The translations under genes and the position numbers were made by a program. Source: CALBPI01 sp942491885 (GTDB taxonomy: Bacteria > Pseudomonadota > Gammaproteobacteria > Steroidobacterales > Woeseiaceae). From it: a stretch of 64,000 bases of DNA. This document shows, piece by piece, positions 1 through 8,882 of this stretch; positions within the stretch are counted from its first letter, which is position 1, and every line of letters starts with the position of its first letter. The notes beneath the pieces were generated by a model. That model had not been told where the DNA came from, made no database searches, and saw nothing but the letters and a program-made list of their open reading frames with translations. The stretch covers positions 558,001 through 622,000 of the forward strand of contig CALOCQ010000008.1 of assembly GCA_942491885.1 (NCBI GenBank), read 5' to 3'.

Positions 1-234
1 CGGCGTGCGAAAGTGATCAACGCCGAGGGTGAGCAGCAGGCGGCACAAAAACTCGCAGAGGCGGCACGCATACTCGCCGGCGAGAAACAGGCCTTGCAAC
101 TGCGCTATCTGCAAACGCTGAAAGACATTGCAGGTGAAAATAACTCGACGATTGTGTTCCCGTTGCCTATCGATCTGATCACGCCGCTGAAAGGATTTGT
201 TGAGAAGCTCCCGTCGAGCGGCGATAAATCGTAG
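1..234 (+). CDS. Slipin/stomatin-type SPFH (band 7) protein, C-terminal end only
   Basis: Only the last 77 codons are present; the reading frame is open from the first base, so the gene begins upstream of the window. The visible part starts with RRAKVINAEGE, then an alanine/glutamate-rich helix (AAQKLAEAARIL), then a QLRYLQTLKDIA motif and the NSTIVFPLP strand. This order is the C-terminal coiled coil and tail of bacterial slipins. These are membrane-anchored scaffold proteins, usually encoded beside an NfeD-type protein. No NfeD gene is visible here, so it would have to lie upstream. The stop TAG is at 232-234, followed by a hairpin and convergent hrpA. Confidence 0.8.
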   Translation, partial: RRAKVINAEGEQQAAQKLAEAARILAGEKQALQLRYLQTLKDIAGENNSTIVFPLPIDLITPLKGFVEKLPSSGDKS

Positions 235-290
235 TTAGTGACGGCCCGAATGCTCTCGTGCCGGTTACCTCAGGCTTAATAGATTTGCGG

Positions 291-329
291 TTACGGGTAG
301 TGGCAGCACACGCTGACACTACCCGGTAA
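291..329. terminator. Strong hairpin between convergent genes, possible bidirectional terminator
   Basis: The arms TTACGGGTAGTG (291-302) and CACTACCCGGTAA (317-329) are complementary except for one bulged base. A second stem, CAGC/GCTG, extends the pairing inwards to a 4-nt ACAC loop at 308-311. It sits in the 130-bp gap between the slipin stop and the end of hrpA, where a terminator for both genes would be expected. There is no run of T on either side, so it is not a classical intrinsic terminator; it may instead act as an RNA 3'-end stabiliser. Confidence 0.5.
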
Positions 330-364
330 TCCCTGCCATTCAGCGAGTCTCTCTGTCGAACAAC

Positions 365-3300
365 TTAATCGCTGATTCGCAGAATCTCATCCCAGCGCTT
401 CTCCAGACGCTTAAGCGACACTTTCTCGCGGGTTCCCAGCGACTGCGCGAACAACGACACGCGCAGCTCTTCAATCTGCCAACGAAAAACGTCGAGCGCT
501 GCGCGTTGATTCGGGCCAGGGATCGCGACACCGAACGCATCGAGGCGCGACCTCAGGCTCGCGATCATCGCCTGCGATTCCGTATCACGTGCGGGATTAG
601 ACGCGATCCTTTCCAGCCGCAGAGCCGCAGCAGTTATAAAGCGAGCAATATCAGGCAAGCGTTCAACCGGTGTGTCAGCAATGAATCCCGGGTAAACCAG
701 CGCGGCGGCCTGCTGCGACACATCATCGCGGGCCTCGGCAAAATGCTCCGGAGCATGGGCAAGACGCTCACGCAGCGCGGCATTCGCCTGCAATATTTCC
801 AGCAGAAATGACCTCAGCGACTCCGCACAAGGCATCATCCTGTCCGCCCCCGACTCACACAACGACAGCCAGGCATCGCGATCGCGGACTCCATCAAATG
901 CCTGCTCAAAACTCATTCTGAGTGCGCCATCGACGAAATCGTCGACCAACACCGCACCACCGGGGTCGTCATAAGCGGCCCATAATAGTTGCAACTCGCG
1001 CGCGGCCAGTAACAGCTTGCGCATCGCCTTGATCTGTTGCGGAAACCGCAAGCGCAACAATTTCAGTATCGCGTTGGCATGCGCATGGCGCGCCTCGGCT
1101 AACGACAGAAACTCGTGTGGCTCTACACTGGCTCCCGCACGACGCAACGCCGGATACACCGTAAGTGTCACCGTGCCGCGGCGCGCCTCCTGCGACAGGG
1201 TCAGACTACCGAACGGCCAATCGCGGGCCGGCATCGAGGTCGTCTTTGCCGGAGCGCTCGCGGTCGCGGTCGCGGTCGGTCGCAGTCATTGACGCTGCCG
1301 GCAATCTCGAATTCAACTGTTCAAGATCGCGATCGGCGTCGAGAATTTTGCCGCTGTCGTCGACCACCACAATCCGCGGGCGAAGAAAATCCGGCTCAAC
1401 CAGCTGCCGCCAGGGCTCGGGGTCGATATTCAGGTTGTACTCGCGCAGCAAAAGGCGTGCGAGTCTCGCATCAAGCGGCCCGGCCTCGGCCTGCACAATT
1501 AGCGTTGCTGCAAGCTGCACGGCGGTGCCGGCCAACGGATGCAGTTGGCGGCGCATCGGCTTAGGCAATGCGCGCAGCCGCAACTCCACCCGGCGCTCCA
1601 GGAACGCCGGTACGCTCGCATCGACATCCGCCGGGCGCAATGCACCGAGCAGCGCTGCGGGCAGACGGATCGACGCACCATCGTTTTCTGACTCGGGCGC
1701 GAATCGATAACTCAACGCGAGACGGTTGCCCGATACTTCAGTGGTCTCCGGCGTACCCTCGGCGTCCTCCAGTGAATCGCCCAGCAGCTGGGCACGGTCA
1801 AAGCGCAACGCGCTGTCGTCGGTGCGCTTGCCACTCAACCAGCGTTTGAGAGTGCGCCCATCACACACGCTCGCCGGCAAGTGTTCGTCGTAAAGTTTTG
1901 CCAACCCGCTTTCGCTGATCTCAACGGGCCTGCGCAGGCGTCCCGAAAGCTCACCGATCGCGTCGCGTTCGCGGCGGTTATGAGCCAGAAAGTCCGCACG
2001 GATGCGCACGCGATCAGTGACCAGCCCCTGACGGATGAACACGCGTCGGGCCTCGTCGCGATTGACGTCTGCAAAATCAACGCGACGCCCGGCTTCGATA
2101 ATCATGTCGAACAACAGTGTCGTGCGCTTCGCCTCAACGCGACCGCGACGCGCGTTCCAATACGGCGTCTCATATTCGTACTCGAGCAGATCGCGACCGA
2201 CCCGCAGCAGCATGTCATTATCGATGGCGGCCACGTAGCGCGCGTAACGCTTCTGGGTTTGTACAAGCTCCAGCGCCATGACCCATTTGGCAGGCGACGC
2301 GTGCAACGCCGAGGACGGATGCAGCGAGAAGCGGCGTCGCAACGCGCCCTCGTATTCCGTGCCATTGTCGCGCACGCCGCTATGCGACAAGAGCCCATGC
2401 AGAATCGCACCGTGTAGCGCGTAACGCGTATCCTTGTCGAGATTGATCCTCGCGGGCGAATCGCCCGATCGACGCTTTAGTTGACGCGCGAGCTGCGCCG
2501 TAACCTCACGCCACTCGCGCATGCGACGTGCCGATACAAAATGTGCTTCGCACCAACGCTCAAATTCCCGACGACCGCGCTCCCGGCGAACTTTCTCCGC
2601 GTCGCACCACAATTTATACAGACCGATAAAATCCGACTCCGAATCGGAAAACGTCGCGTGTGCAAGATCCGCGGCCGCCGCCTGTTCCGCCGGGCGCACG
2701 CGTGGCTCCTGGATCGACAGGCCGGCGACGATGATGACCATTACATGTGCCAGCGGCGCATCAAGCGGCACAAGCAGCATCCGGCCAAGTCGGGGGTCCA
2801 GTGGCAAACGCGATAGCGCGCGACCGAGTTTGGTCACACGAGCACGCTCGGTCAGCGCGCCCAGTTCAACCAGTACGCGTTGCGCGTCGGCGACCTGCGC
2901 CGGATCCGGTTGGTCCAGAAACGGGAACACGTCGACGTCACCCAGATTGAGCGCCGCCATTTGCAGCACGACGCTGGCCAGATTGGTCCGCAGAATTTCC
3001 GGATCGGTAAACGCGTCGCGCTCGTCGAAGTCATCTTCTGCAAACAAACGAATACAAACGCCCGGCCCTATGCGCCCGCAGCGACCGGCGCGCTGGTTCG
3101 CGCTGGCTTGCGAGATCGGCTCAAGCTGCAGACGCTGGATGCGGCTGCGGTGCGAATAGCGACTGATGCGTGCCAGCCCGCTGTCAATTACCGCACCGAT
3201 ACGCGGCACAGTGATCGAGGTCTCTGCGACATTGGTTGCGAGCACGATCCGACGCGCGGGTGTCGGCTTGAACACCTGCCCCTGATGGCGGTCGGACAAT

Positions 3301-4226
3301 CGACCGAACAACGGCAGCACGTCCCATCCGCCGCTCAAAAGGCCGCTCTTGGTCAGCGCACGCTCGGCGTCACGAATCTCTCGCTCACCGGGCAGGAACA
3401 CCAGAATATCTTCGGCGCCGGTGGGCAGCGCGCGCGCTTTAAGCGCCCTTACCGCGTCACAAACGCGACGCGCTAGCACGCGGCTGTCCTCGGTCGCCGC
3501 CAGTTCATCGACATATTCGACGCTAACCGGGTAGCCGCGACCGGATACCTCCACCACCGGCGCGTCACCGAAGTGTGCCGCGAAGCGTTGATGGTCAATG
3601 GTGGCGGACGTGATGATGAGTTTGAGGTCCGGGCGTTGCGGCAACAGCCGTGCCAGATAACCCAGCAGGAAATCGATGTTGAGACTGCGCTCGTGCGCCT
3701 CATCGATAATGATGACCTCATAAGCCAGCAGTTTCGGGTCGCGCTGCAACTCGTTCAACAGGATGCCGTCGGTCATCAACCGAACAAGCGTCAGCGGCGA
3801 GCTTTGGTCATCAAAGCGCACCGCGAAGCCGACCCCTTCACCCAGAGGCATTTCCGCCTGTTCCGCGATGCGGCTCGCCACGGCGCGCGCGGCAAGCCGG
3901 CGCGGCTGGGTATGCCCGATCATACCGCGACGGCCGAGCCCGGCGGCCAGCGCGAATCTCGGCAGCTGCGTTGTCTTGCCGGACCCGGTTTCTCCCGCGA
4001 CGACTACCACCTGCTGCGTCGATAACGCGTCGATAATCGCGTCACGGTGCGCGTCGATCGGCAACAGTCCGGCATCGTTGTCGAGGTTGGGTTGCAACGC
4101 CATGCGCGATTCGAGCAGCTGCGCGGAGGCCTCCAGCAATGCAGGCTTCGCTTCAGATCGGGTGCCAAGCGTGGCCGCTTCGCGCAACATCAAATGCTGC
4201 GGGTCCGGCGCCGTAGACGCGGTCAT
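365..4226 (-). pseudogene. hrpA: ATP-dependent RNA helicase HrpA, interrupted by one frameshift
   Basis: DEAH/RHA-family helicase. The first open frame (4226 down to 1206, 1006 codons) carries Walker A GETGSGKTTQLP near residue 78, the DEAH box in IIIDEAHERS, motif III SATI and motif VI QRAGRCGR, then the HA2/OB-fold region. It stops at LDAGPRLAVR. The rest of the HrpA C-terminal domain continues in another frame (1234 down to 365), from RDWPFGSLTL to the end. Joined, the two give about 1283 residues, close to the roughly 1300 expected. The break falls in a GCGACC repeat at 1256-1283, where adding two bases restores one frame. It may be a real mutation or an assembly error. If real, the product lacks its C-terminal fifth but keeps the helicase core. 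Confidence 0.85.
1256..1283 (-). repeat. hrpA: GCGACC hexanucleotide repeat with a 4-bp unit at the hrpA frameshift
   Basis: On the coding (minus) strand the units read GCGACC, GACC, GCGACC, GCGACC, GCGAGC. On the plus strand the short unit is 1274-1277. Restoring its missing GC gives a continuous frame through the repeat into the downstream HrpA C-terminal frame. A hexamer repeat is normally frame-neutral, so a 2-bp loss here is what breaks the gene. Confidence 0.85.
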
Positions 4227-4313
4227 AGTATGTGATCGGGTATCGGTGGGAGCGCCACCTTAGCATCCGCAAAATAGCTGATGCCAGTTCCGCTCGGCGG
4301 GCGGATGCGCGGC

Positions 4314-5672
4314 TCAGCCGGGCAATGTGGCGACGATGCGAGCGCCTCCGGACTGCGCGCGCTCAATGCTGAGCGTGCCGTCGTACAGCGCCACGATGTC
4401 ATTCGCCACGGCGAGGCCTATGCCAGTGCCGGGCATGCTCTCATCAAGCCGTTTGCCGCGTTGCAGCGCAGACTCGACCAGGGACGGCGCGATCCCGGGC
4501 CCGTCGTCCTCGACAATCAAGCGCAATCCAGTGCGCGCAACACCGTCCACATCGACCGGGAAATTCTCCGCGCTGACCAAAACATGGCGTTCGCACCACT
4601 TGTAGGCGTTGTCGAGCAGGTTGCCGAGTAACTCGACCAGATCGCCCTTGTCGCCGCGGAAGCGCACGTCATTCGCAATATCAAATTCGGCGCTGACCCC
4701 CTTGTCACGATAGACCTTGTCCAGCCCCGACAGCAATGCAGCGACCTCGGGACTCACATCCACGGCTCCGCGCCCCATTAACCGCCCGCCCAACGCCGCG
4801 GGTCGCGACAATTGATAGCTGATGATCGACTGCATGCGCGCCAGCTGCTCGCGGATGCGGGCGCCATCCGGTTTATCGCCGAGCAGATTTTGCGCGGCGG
4901 CCAGCGGGGTCTTGAGACTGTGCGCAAGGTTCGCGAGCGTCTGCTGGTAGCGCGTCGCGCGTTTGGCCTCGCTATCCAGCAGCGTATTGAGGTTACGCGC
5001 AACGCCGGTCAGTTCACTCGGATAATTCGCCGATAATGCCTCGCGCTGACCACCTTCGACGTCCTGAATTTCCTGCGCGATCCGCCCCAACGGGCGCAGC
5101 AGAAACGAAAGAAGGATCGCGACAGAGACCAGCAGCACCAGTGCAATCGCCGCGAAAGCAAGATACAGCTGGCCGCGAAAGCGCTTTAGTTGCGCATCCA
5201 GACTGGCGCGGCTCTCGGCCACCGACAGTGCGAAATAGGCGCTCGACTGGTCGTCAAATTCCCAGATAACACCCAGCGTCAGTGACAGCAGCGTCTCGCC
5301 GGTGCTCGTCGTCTGGGTCAGAAAGCGCCGCTCGCCCGCCTCCGGCAAGCCCGCGACGGGCGTGAAATCGATACCCACCGCCGATCGCGACTGCCACACG
5401 CTGTCGCCATCGCGATCACGGATGCGGCCATACAAACCCGAGCCAGGCGCGTTCAGGCGCTGCTCAGGCAAGTCGAATGGTAATTCCAGCGTACGCTCGC
5501 CGGATGGCTCGGCGACGGCGAGCAATGTGATGATCTGGCTGTCCAGCAGATCGCGCTGCGCTTCATCCAGCGCGGCAAGAAAGCTGCGATCGATAACGCC
5601 GCCCAACAGCGCAAAACTGACAGTGAGCAGCAGACTGGTCAGCGCCAGCAGTCGCAGGCGTAGCGACTTCAC
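4314..5672 (-). CDS. PhoQ-like sensor histidine kinase
   Basis: A 452-residue inner-membrane histidine kinase. It has a first membrane segment at about residues 5-25, a periplasmic sensor region of about 145 residues, a second segment at about 170-192, a HAMP-like linker, and the H-box LAHSLKTPLA with phospho-acceptor His251. The ATPase domain follows: N box GNLLDNAYKW, G1 VEDDGPGIAP, G2 GTGIGLAVAN. The HSLKTPL form of the H-box is typical of the PhoQ/PmrB-like group. It starts 9 bp after the stop of its cognate regulator. The periplasmic part shows no motif that identifies the ligand, so the PhoQ label means family resemblance and not proven Mg2+ sensing. Confidence 0.85.
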   Translation of the reverse strand: MKSLRLRLLALTSLLLTVSFALLGGVIDRSFLAALDEAQRDLLDSQIITLLAVAEPSGERTLELPFDLPEQRLNAPGSGLYGRIRDRDGDSVWQSRSAVGIDFTPVAGLPEAGERRFLTQTTSTGETLLSLTLGVIWEFDDQSSAYFALSVAESRASLDAQLKRFRGQLYLAFAAIALVLLVSVAILLSFLLRPLGRIAQEIQDVEGGQREALSANYPSELTGVARNLNTLLDSEAKRATRYQQTLANLAHSLKTPLAAAQNLLGDKPDGARIREQLARMQSIISYQLSRPAALGGRLMGRGAVDVSPEVAALLSGLDKVYRDKGVSAEFDIANDVRFRGDKGDLVELLGNLLDNAYKWCERHVLVSAENFPVDVDGVARTGLRLIVEDDGPGIAPSLVESALQRGKRLDESMPGTGIGLAVANDIVALYDGTLSIERAQSGGARIVATLPG

Positions 5673-5681
5673 TGGATTGCG

Positions 5682-6365
5682 CTAGGCCGAGGCACGCTGT
5701 AACGCAAATCGATAGCCACGCCCGCGCAAGGTCTCGATCGGCTTCAGCGAATTGTCCGGATCGAGCTTCTTGCGCAGACGACCGATGAAGACTTCGATAA
5801 CGTTGCTATCACGCTCGAAGTCCTGATCGTACAGCCGCTCGGTGAGCTCGGTTTTGGAGATCACCTCACCGGCACGCATCATCAGATGCTCCAGTAGCGC
5901 ATACTCAAAACCGGTCAACTCAACGGACGCGTCGTTCACCGTCAACAGCTGTTTCGCGGTATCCAGCTTGATGCTGCCGCAATCGAGTTCGGCACTCGCC
6001 CAGCCGCCGGAGCGGCGCAGCAGCGCATTGACGCGCGCTGAAAGCTCTTCGTAGTGAAAGGGTTTGGCGACGTAGTCATCGGCGCCATTCGTCAATCCAT
6101 CGACCTTGTCCTGCCAGTTGTCGCGCGCGGTCAGGATCAGGATCGGGTAAGTGCGGCCGGACTCGCGCAAGCGGCGAATCAGGTCAATACCGGGTAGCTT
6201 CGGCAGCCCCAGATCGATGATCGCCAGATCAATGGGGTATTCGGTGGCGTAGTGCCAACCCTCCTCGCCATCAGCCGCGGACTCAACGCGGTAGCCCGAC
6301 GCCAGCAGCTGATTGCACAGCGTTTCGCGCAATGTCGGATCGTCTTCAACCAGTAATAAACGCAT
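5682..6365 (-). CDS. OmpR/PhoP-family response regulator
   Basis: A 227-residue two-domain regulator. The receiver has acidic residues D8 and D9, phospho-acceptor D51 in AIIDLGLPK, T79 and K101 (ADDYVAKPF). The C-terminal winged helix ends in the usual VIEVFIGRLRKKLD recognition-helix region and the RGRGYRF wing. It lies between a PepSY-domain gene 18 bp upstream and the histidine kinase 9 bp downstream, so the three are probably co-transcribed. By family it should bind direct repeats and control envelope or cation-response genes; its own targets cannot be read from this window. Confidence 0.9.
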   Translation of the reverse strand: MRLLLVEDDPTLRETLCNQLLASGYRVESAADGEEGWHYATEYPIDLAIIDLGLPKLPGIDLIRRLRESGRTYPILILTARDNWQDKVDGLTNGADDYVAKPFHYEELSARVNALLRRSGGWASAELDCGSIKLDTAKQLLTVNDASVELTGFEYALLEHLMMRAGEVISKTELTERLYDQDFERDSNVIEVFIGRLRKKLDPDNSLKPIETLRGRGYRFALQRASA

Positions 6366-6383
6366 GTTGCTCTCTCCGCCTGC

Positions 6384-6692
6384 TCAATTGGCGCGAATTC
6401 TTACGGTTTGCACGCGACCCTTGTCGGTCAGCACCTTAATCACGTGCACACGTTTGCCGCCGGAGCCCTGCGTCTCAGCGCTGAGGATGCGCCCGCCATA
6501 CTGCCGGCGAACTTGCCGTACCGCTTGCTCCAGGCTGACCTTGTCGGCAGCGAATGGCTGGCTGTCGGCGGTTGCGACGGGCTCGACGCCCGTTTCGGGT
6601 GACGCGGACAATCCGAACGCCTCGCCGCTGGCCAGCAACAAGAACAAAAGCGAAATAGGAACAACGCGATGCATACGCCGAATTCTCGGCAT
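6384..6692 (-). CDS. Small exported PepSY-domain protein
   Basis: About 102 residues. A signal peptide (basic RIRR, hydrophobic core, cut near GEAFG) precedes an acidic linker and a PepSY-type fold: VSLEQAVRQVRRQYGG, ILSAETQ, VHVIKVLTDKGRVQTVRI. PepSY proteins are periplasmic and often sit directly upstream of PhoP/PhoQ-like systems, as here, where they may modulate the sensor. The start is uncertain: ATG at 6692 gives the best signal peptide, ATG at 6674 a shorter one with a GAGAA upstream, and 6725 an unlikely extension. Confidence 0.7.
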   Translation of the reverse strand: MPRIRRMHRVVPISLLFLLLASGEAFGLSASPETGVEPVATADSQPFAADKVSLEQAVRQVRRQYGGRILSAETQGSGGKRVHVIKVLTDKGRVQTVRIRAN

Positions 6693-6751
6693 AAGACCAT
6701 CTATTTGCAACGATTCAGCGCGCATTCCAGATATTCCGCCGGCTAGCCGGC

Positions 6752-7309
6752 TCAGTCCACCAACGGCTGCATGCTGATCCGCACGCGAATCTCATCGCCC
6801 GGATCGGTCTTGGTTCGCGTGGTGTAAGTTTCGCCGTCATAAACGTAGGTCACGCGGAAGCCCTCGACACGATCACGCTGTTCAATCTCATAGCGCGTCT
6901 CGCAATAGCGTTGCGCCGGCACCTCGCGTTGGCGCGTTTCCTTACTCGCGCTTGCCGCTCCGATCACCGTGCCCAGCACCGTCATCGCATCCTTGCCGCT
7001 ACCGCCGCCGAACTGCGCGCCGATCACACCACCGATAATGCCGCCGGCAATGGTTTTACCGAGGCTGGGTCGCTTTGCCTGCGTCTGCACGCGCGGCGGC
7101 GTCTCGTAGCACTCGCGAACCGGTACTTCCACGCTGACCGTGCGGATCAACGGTTTGACGTCGACCACCCGCGCGTAGTCAGTACGCGTCAGCTTGCCGT
7201 TCTCGTGTGCGCCGCCGCGCTCGTAATCCGCGAATGCGGGGGTCGTGCCGGCCAGCGCCAGCAATACGCTCGCCACGCCGGCGGCGGACGGAATTGCTCT
7301 TGGTTTCAT
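6752..7309 (-). CDS. Glycine-zipper (2TM) envelope protein
   Basis: About 185 residues. The start at 7309 is chosen because a GGAG lies 8 bases upstream and it begins a good signal peptide (MKPRAIPS... to PAFA); an ORF extension to 7369 is unlikely. The middle holds a glycine zipper, GKTIAGGIIGGVIGAQFGGG, like the 17-kDa surface antigen/UmoD-type group. The flanks contain two cysteines in RECYE and RYCETRYE and a C-terminal beta region (VTYVYDGETYTT). Probably periplasmic or outer-membrane associated. It is upstream of the PepSY/two-component genes on the same strand and may be part of their regulon. Confidence 0.75.
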   Translation of the reverse strand: MKPRAIPSAAGVASVLLALAGTTPAFADYERGGAHENGKLTRTDYARVVDVKPLIRTVSVEVPVRECYETPPRVQTQAKRPSLGKTIAGGIIGGVIGAQFGGGSGKDAMTVLGTVIGAASASKETRQREVPAQRYCETRYEIEQRDRVEGFRVTYVYDGETYTTRTKTDPGDEIRVRISMQPLVD

Positions 7310-7407
7310 CAGTTTAACTCCAGCAGGGCCGGCACTATTGCCAGCTTCGGAGGTGATGCTACGCCGCAACGGCTGAATCCTGCCTGAACGGCAACCCCGC
7401 GTGGTTC

Positions 7408-8235
7408 TCAGGATCTGGCAGCGCTATCGGACGCCGTCTTGGCGGCCTCCCAGGCCTGTTCGTACTGAGCAGGCGTCAAATCCACAAGCGATGCACCGGT
7501 TGCGGCGATTGCGGCCTCCATATGGCGGAAGCGGCGCTCAAACTTGGCCGTTGCCCTGCGCAACGCCCGTGCCGGGTCGATGTCAAGGTGGCGGCCGAGT
7601 TGTGCCGCCGTGAATAGCAGGTCACCGAGCTCGTCCTCGACCGCCGCACGCGCGTTGGCGTCTTTCGCTGCCAGTGACGGATCGTTTGTCACGGCCAGCG
7701 CGGCGTCCAACTCGGCGACTTCCTCGTCCAACTTGGTGCGTACGCCGGCCGCATCGGGCCAGTCAAAACCCACCCTGGCCGCCCGCGAGCCGACCTTCGC
7801 GGCACGCTGCAAGCCCGGCAACGCGGTGGCGATGCCGTCCAGTGCGCTCGGCGCAGCCGTCTTGCCGGCGGCTTTTCGCTCCGCCGCCTTGATATCTTCC
7901 CAACGCGCCAGCTGCCGACTGGCATTGCCGCGTTCATCGTCAGCAAACACGTGCGGATGGCGCCGCACCATCTTGTCGCAAATCGCCGCGACGACATCCT
8001 CGTATGAAAAAAGTCCGGCCTCACGTGCCATCTGCGCGTGAAATACGACCTGGAATAGCAAATCGCCCAACTCATCACACAGCTCCTGCCATTCGCCGCG
8101 CTCGATCGCATCGGCCACCTCGTAGGCCTCCTCGATCGTGTAGGGCGCGATACTGGCGAAGTCCTGCTCAAGGTCCCACGGACATCCGGTTAGCGGATCG
8201 CGCAGTTGCGCCATAATATCAAGTAATTTCTGCAT
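7408..8235 (-). CDS. mazG: Nucleoside triphosphate pyrophosphohydrolase MazG
   Basis: A 275-residue all-alpha NTP pyrophosphatase with two MazG repeats. The N-terminal repeat has CPWDLEQDF and the metal-binding EEAYEVADAI...ELCDELGDLL pattern; the second has KLDEEVAELDAAL...VEDELGDLLFTAAQL. It hydrolyses NTPs and dNTPs to monophosphates and also lowers ppGpp in E. coli. It is the last of three closely packed genes (fumC, CoA-pyrophosphatase, mazG); the gap to the Nudix gene is 8 bp. The pairing of two house-cleaning hydrolases suggests a shared nucleotide-sanitising role. Confidence 0.95.
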   Translation of the reverse strand: MQKLLDIMAQLRDPLTGCPWDLEQDFASIAPYTIEEAYEVADAIERGEWQELCDELGDLLFQVVFHAQMAREAGLFSYEDVVAAICDKMVRRHPHVFADDERGNASRQLARWEDIKAAERKAAGKTAAPSALDGIATALPGLQRAAKVGSRAARVGFDWPDAAGVRTKLDEEVAELDAALAVTNDPSLAAKDANARAAVEDELGDLLFTAAQLGRHLDIDPARALRRATAKFERRFRHMEAAIAATGASLVDLTPAQYEQAWEAAKTASDSAARS

Positions 8236-8243
8236 AACTGATG

Positions 8244-8870
8244 TTACTTACTGTTTTTAATAATATTATAAAGCCTATCGACAACGCCTGCAGTCGCTCC
8301 CCAGATGCGATGCCTTTGCCAGCTGATCTCCATCACATCGAACTCAAGCCCTTCATAGATTCGCTGCTCGCGTCGATGTTGGCGGCTGTCAAACAGGTGT
8401 GACGCGGGTACCAGAAAGGAGTCAGCGACCTCGGCCGGGTCGGGGCGCAGATCGACATCGCCGTTGATCAAGCCGATGACGGGCGTCATCGAGTAGCCGC
8501 TGATCGTCCATTGTGGTCGCAAATAGCCGAGCACCTCGACGCGATCCATCGGCACACCGACCTCTTCCTCGGTCTCGCGCAGCGCGGTCATCGCCAGGCC
8601 ATCGTCTCCGGGCTCCGCCGCACCGCCGGGAAAGCTGATTTGCCCGGGGTGATGCTTTAGGTGTGCGGCGCGCTCTGTCAGCAGCACCTCCAGACCGGCA
8701 CCCCGATCCACGAACGGCACGAGAATCGCCGCCACCCGGATGCTCGCCAGATTTTCCTCCTGCCAGCCCGCCGGCAGCTTCTCGACCGGCACCGGCAATT
8801 CGACATCCGCCGGGTCGGGCGCGCCGCGGTGCTGCGTCAGCGCCAGCCTTAGCTGGTCTGCGGTTAACAC
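8244..8870 (-). CDS. Nudix hydrolase, CoA pyrophosphatase (NudL/YeaB type)
   Basis: A 208-residue Nudix protein. The NuCoA signature LLTERAAHLKHHPGQISFPG merges into the Nudix box (GG...AMTALRETEEEVGVP), with the REtEEEvG metal-binding core intact. The family cleaves CoA and its derivatives to 3',5'-ADP and phosphopantetheine. The start is GTG (8868-8870), 12 bp after the fumC stop; the nearby ATG in the gap is out of frame and closes after four codons. It lies in one transcription unit with fumC and mazG. Confidence 0.88.
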   Translation of the reverse strand: MLTADQLRLALTQHRGAPDPADVELPVPVEKLPAGWQEENLASIRVAAILVPFVDRGAGLEVLLTERAAHLKHHPGQISFPGGAAEPGDDGLAMTALRETEEEVGVPMDRVEVLGYLRPQWTISGYSMTPVIGLINGDVDLRPDPAEVADSFLVPASHLFDSRQHRREQRIYEGLEFDVMEISWQRHRIWGATAGVVDRLYNIIKNSK

Positions 8871-8882
8871 TGGCGCATCCGG

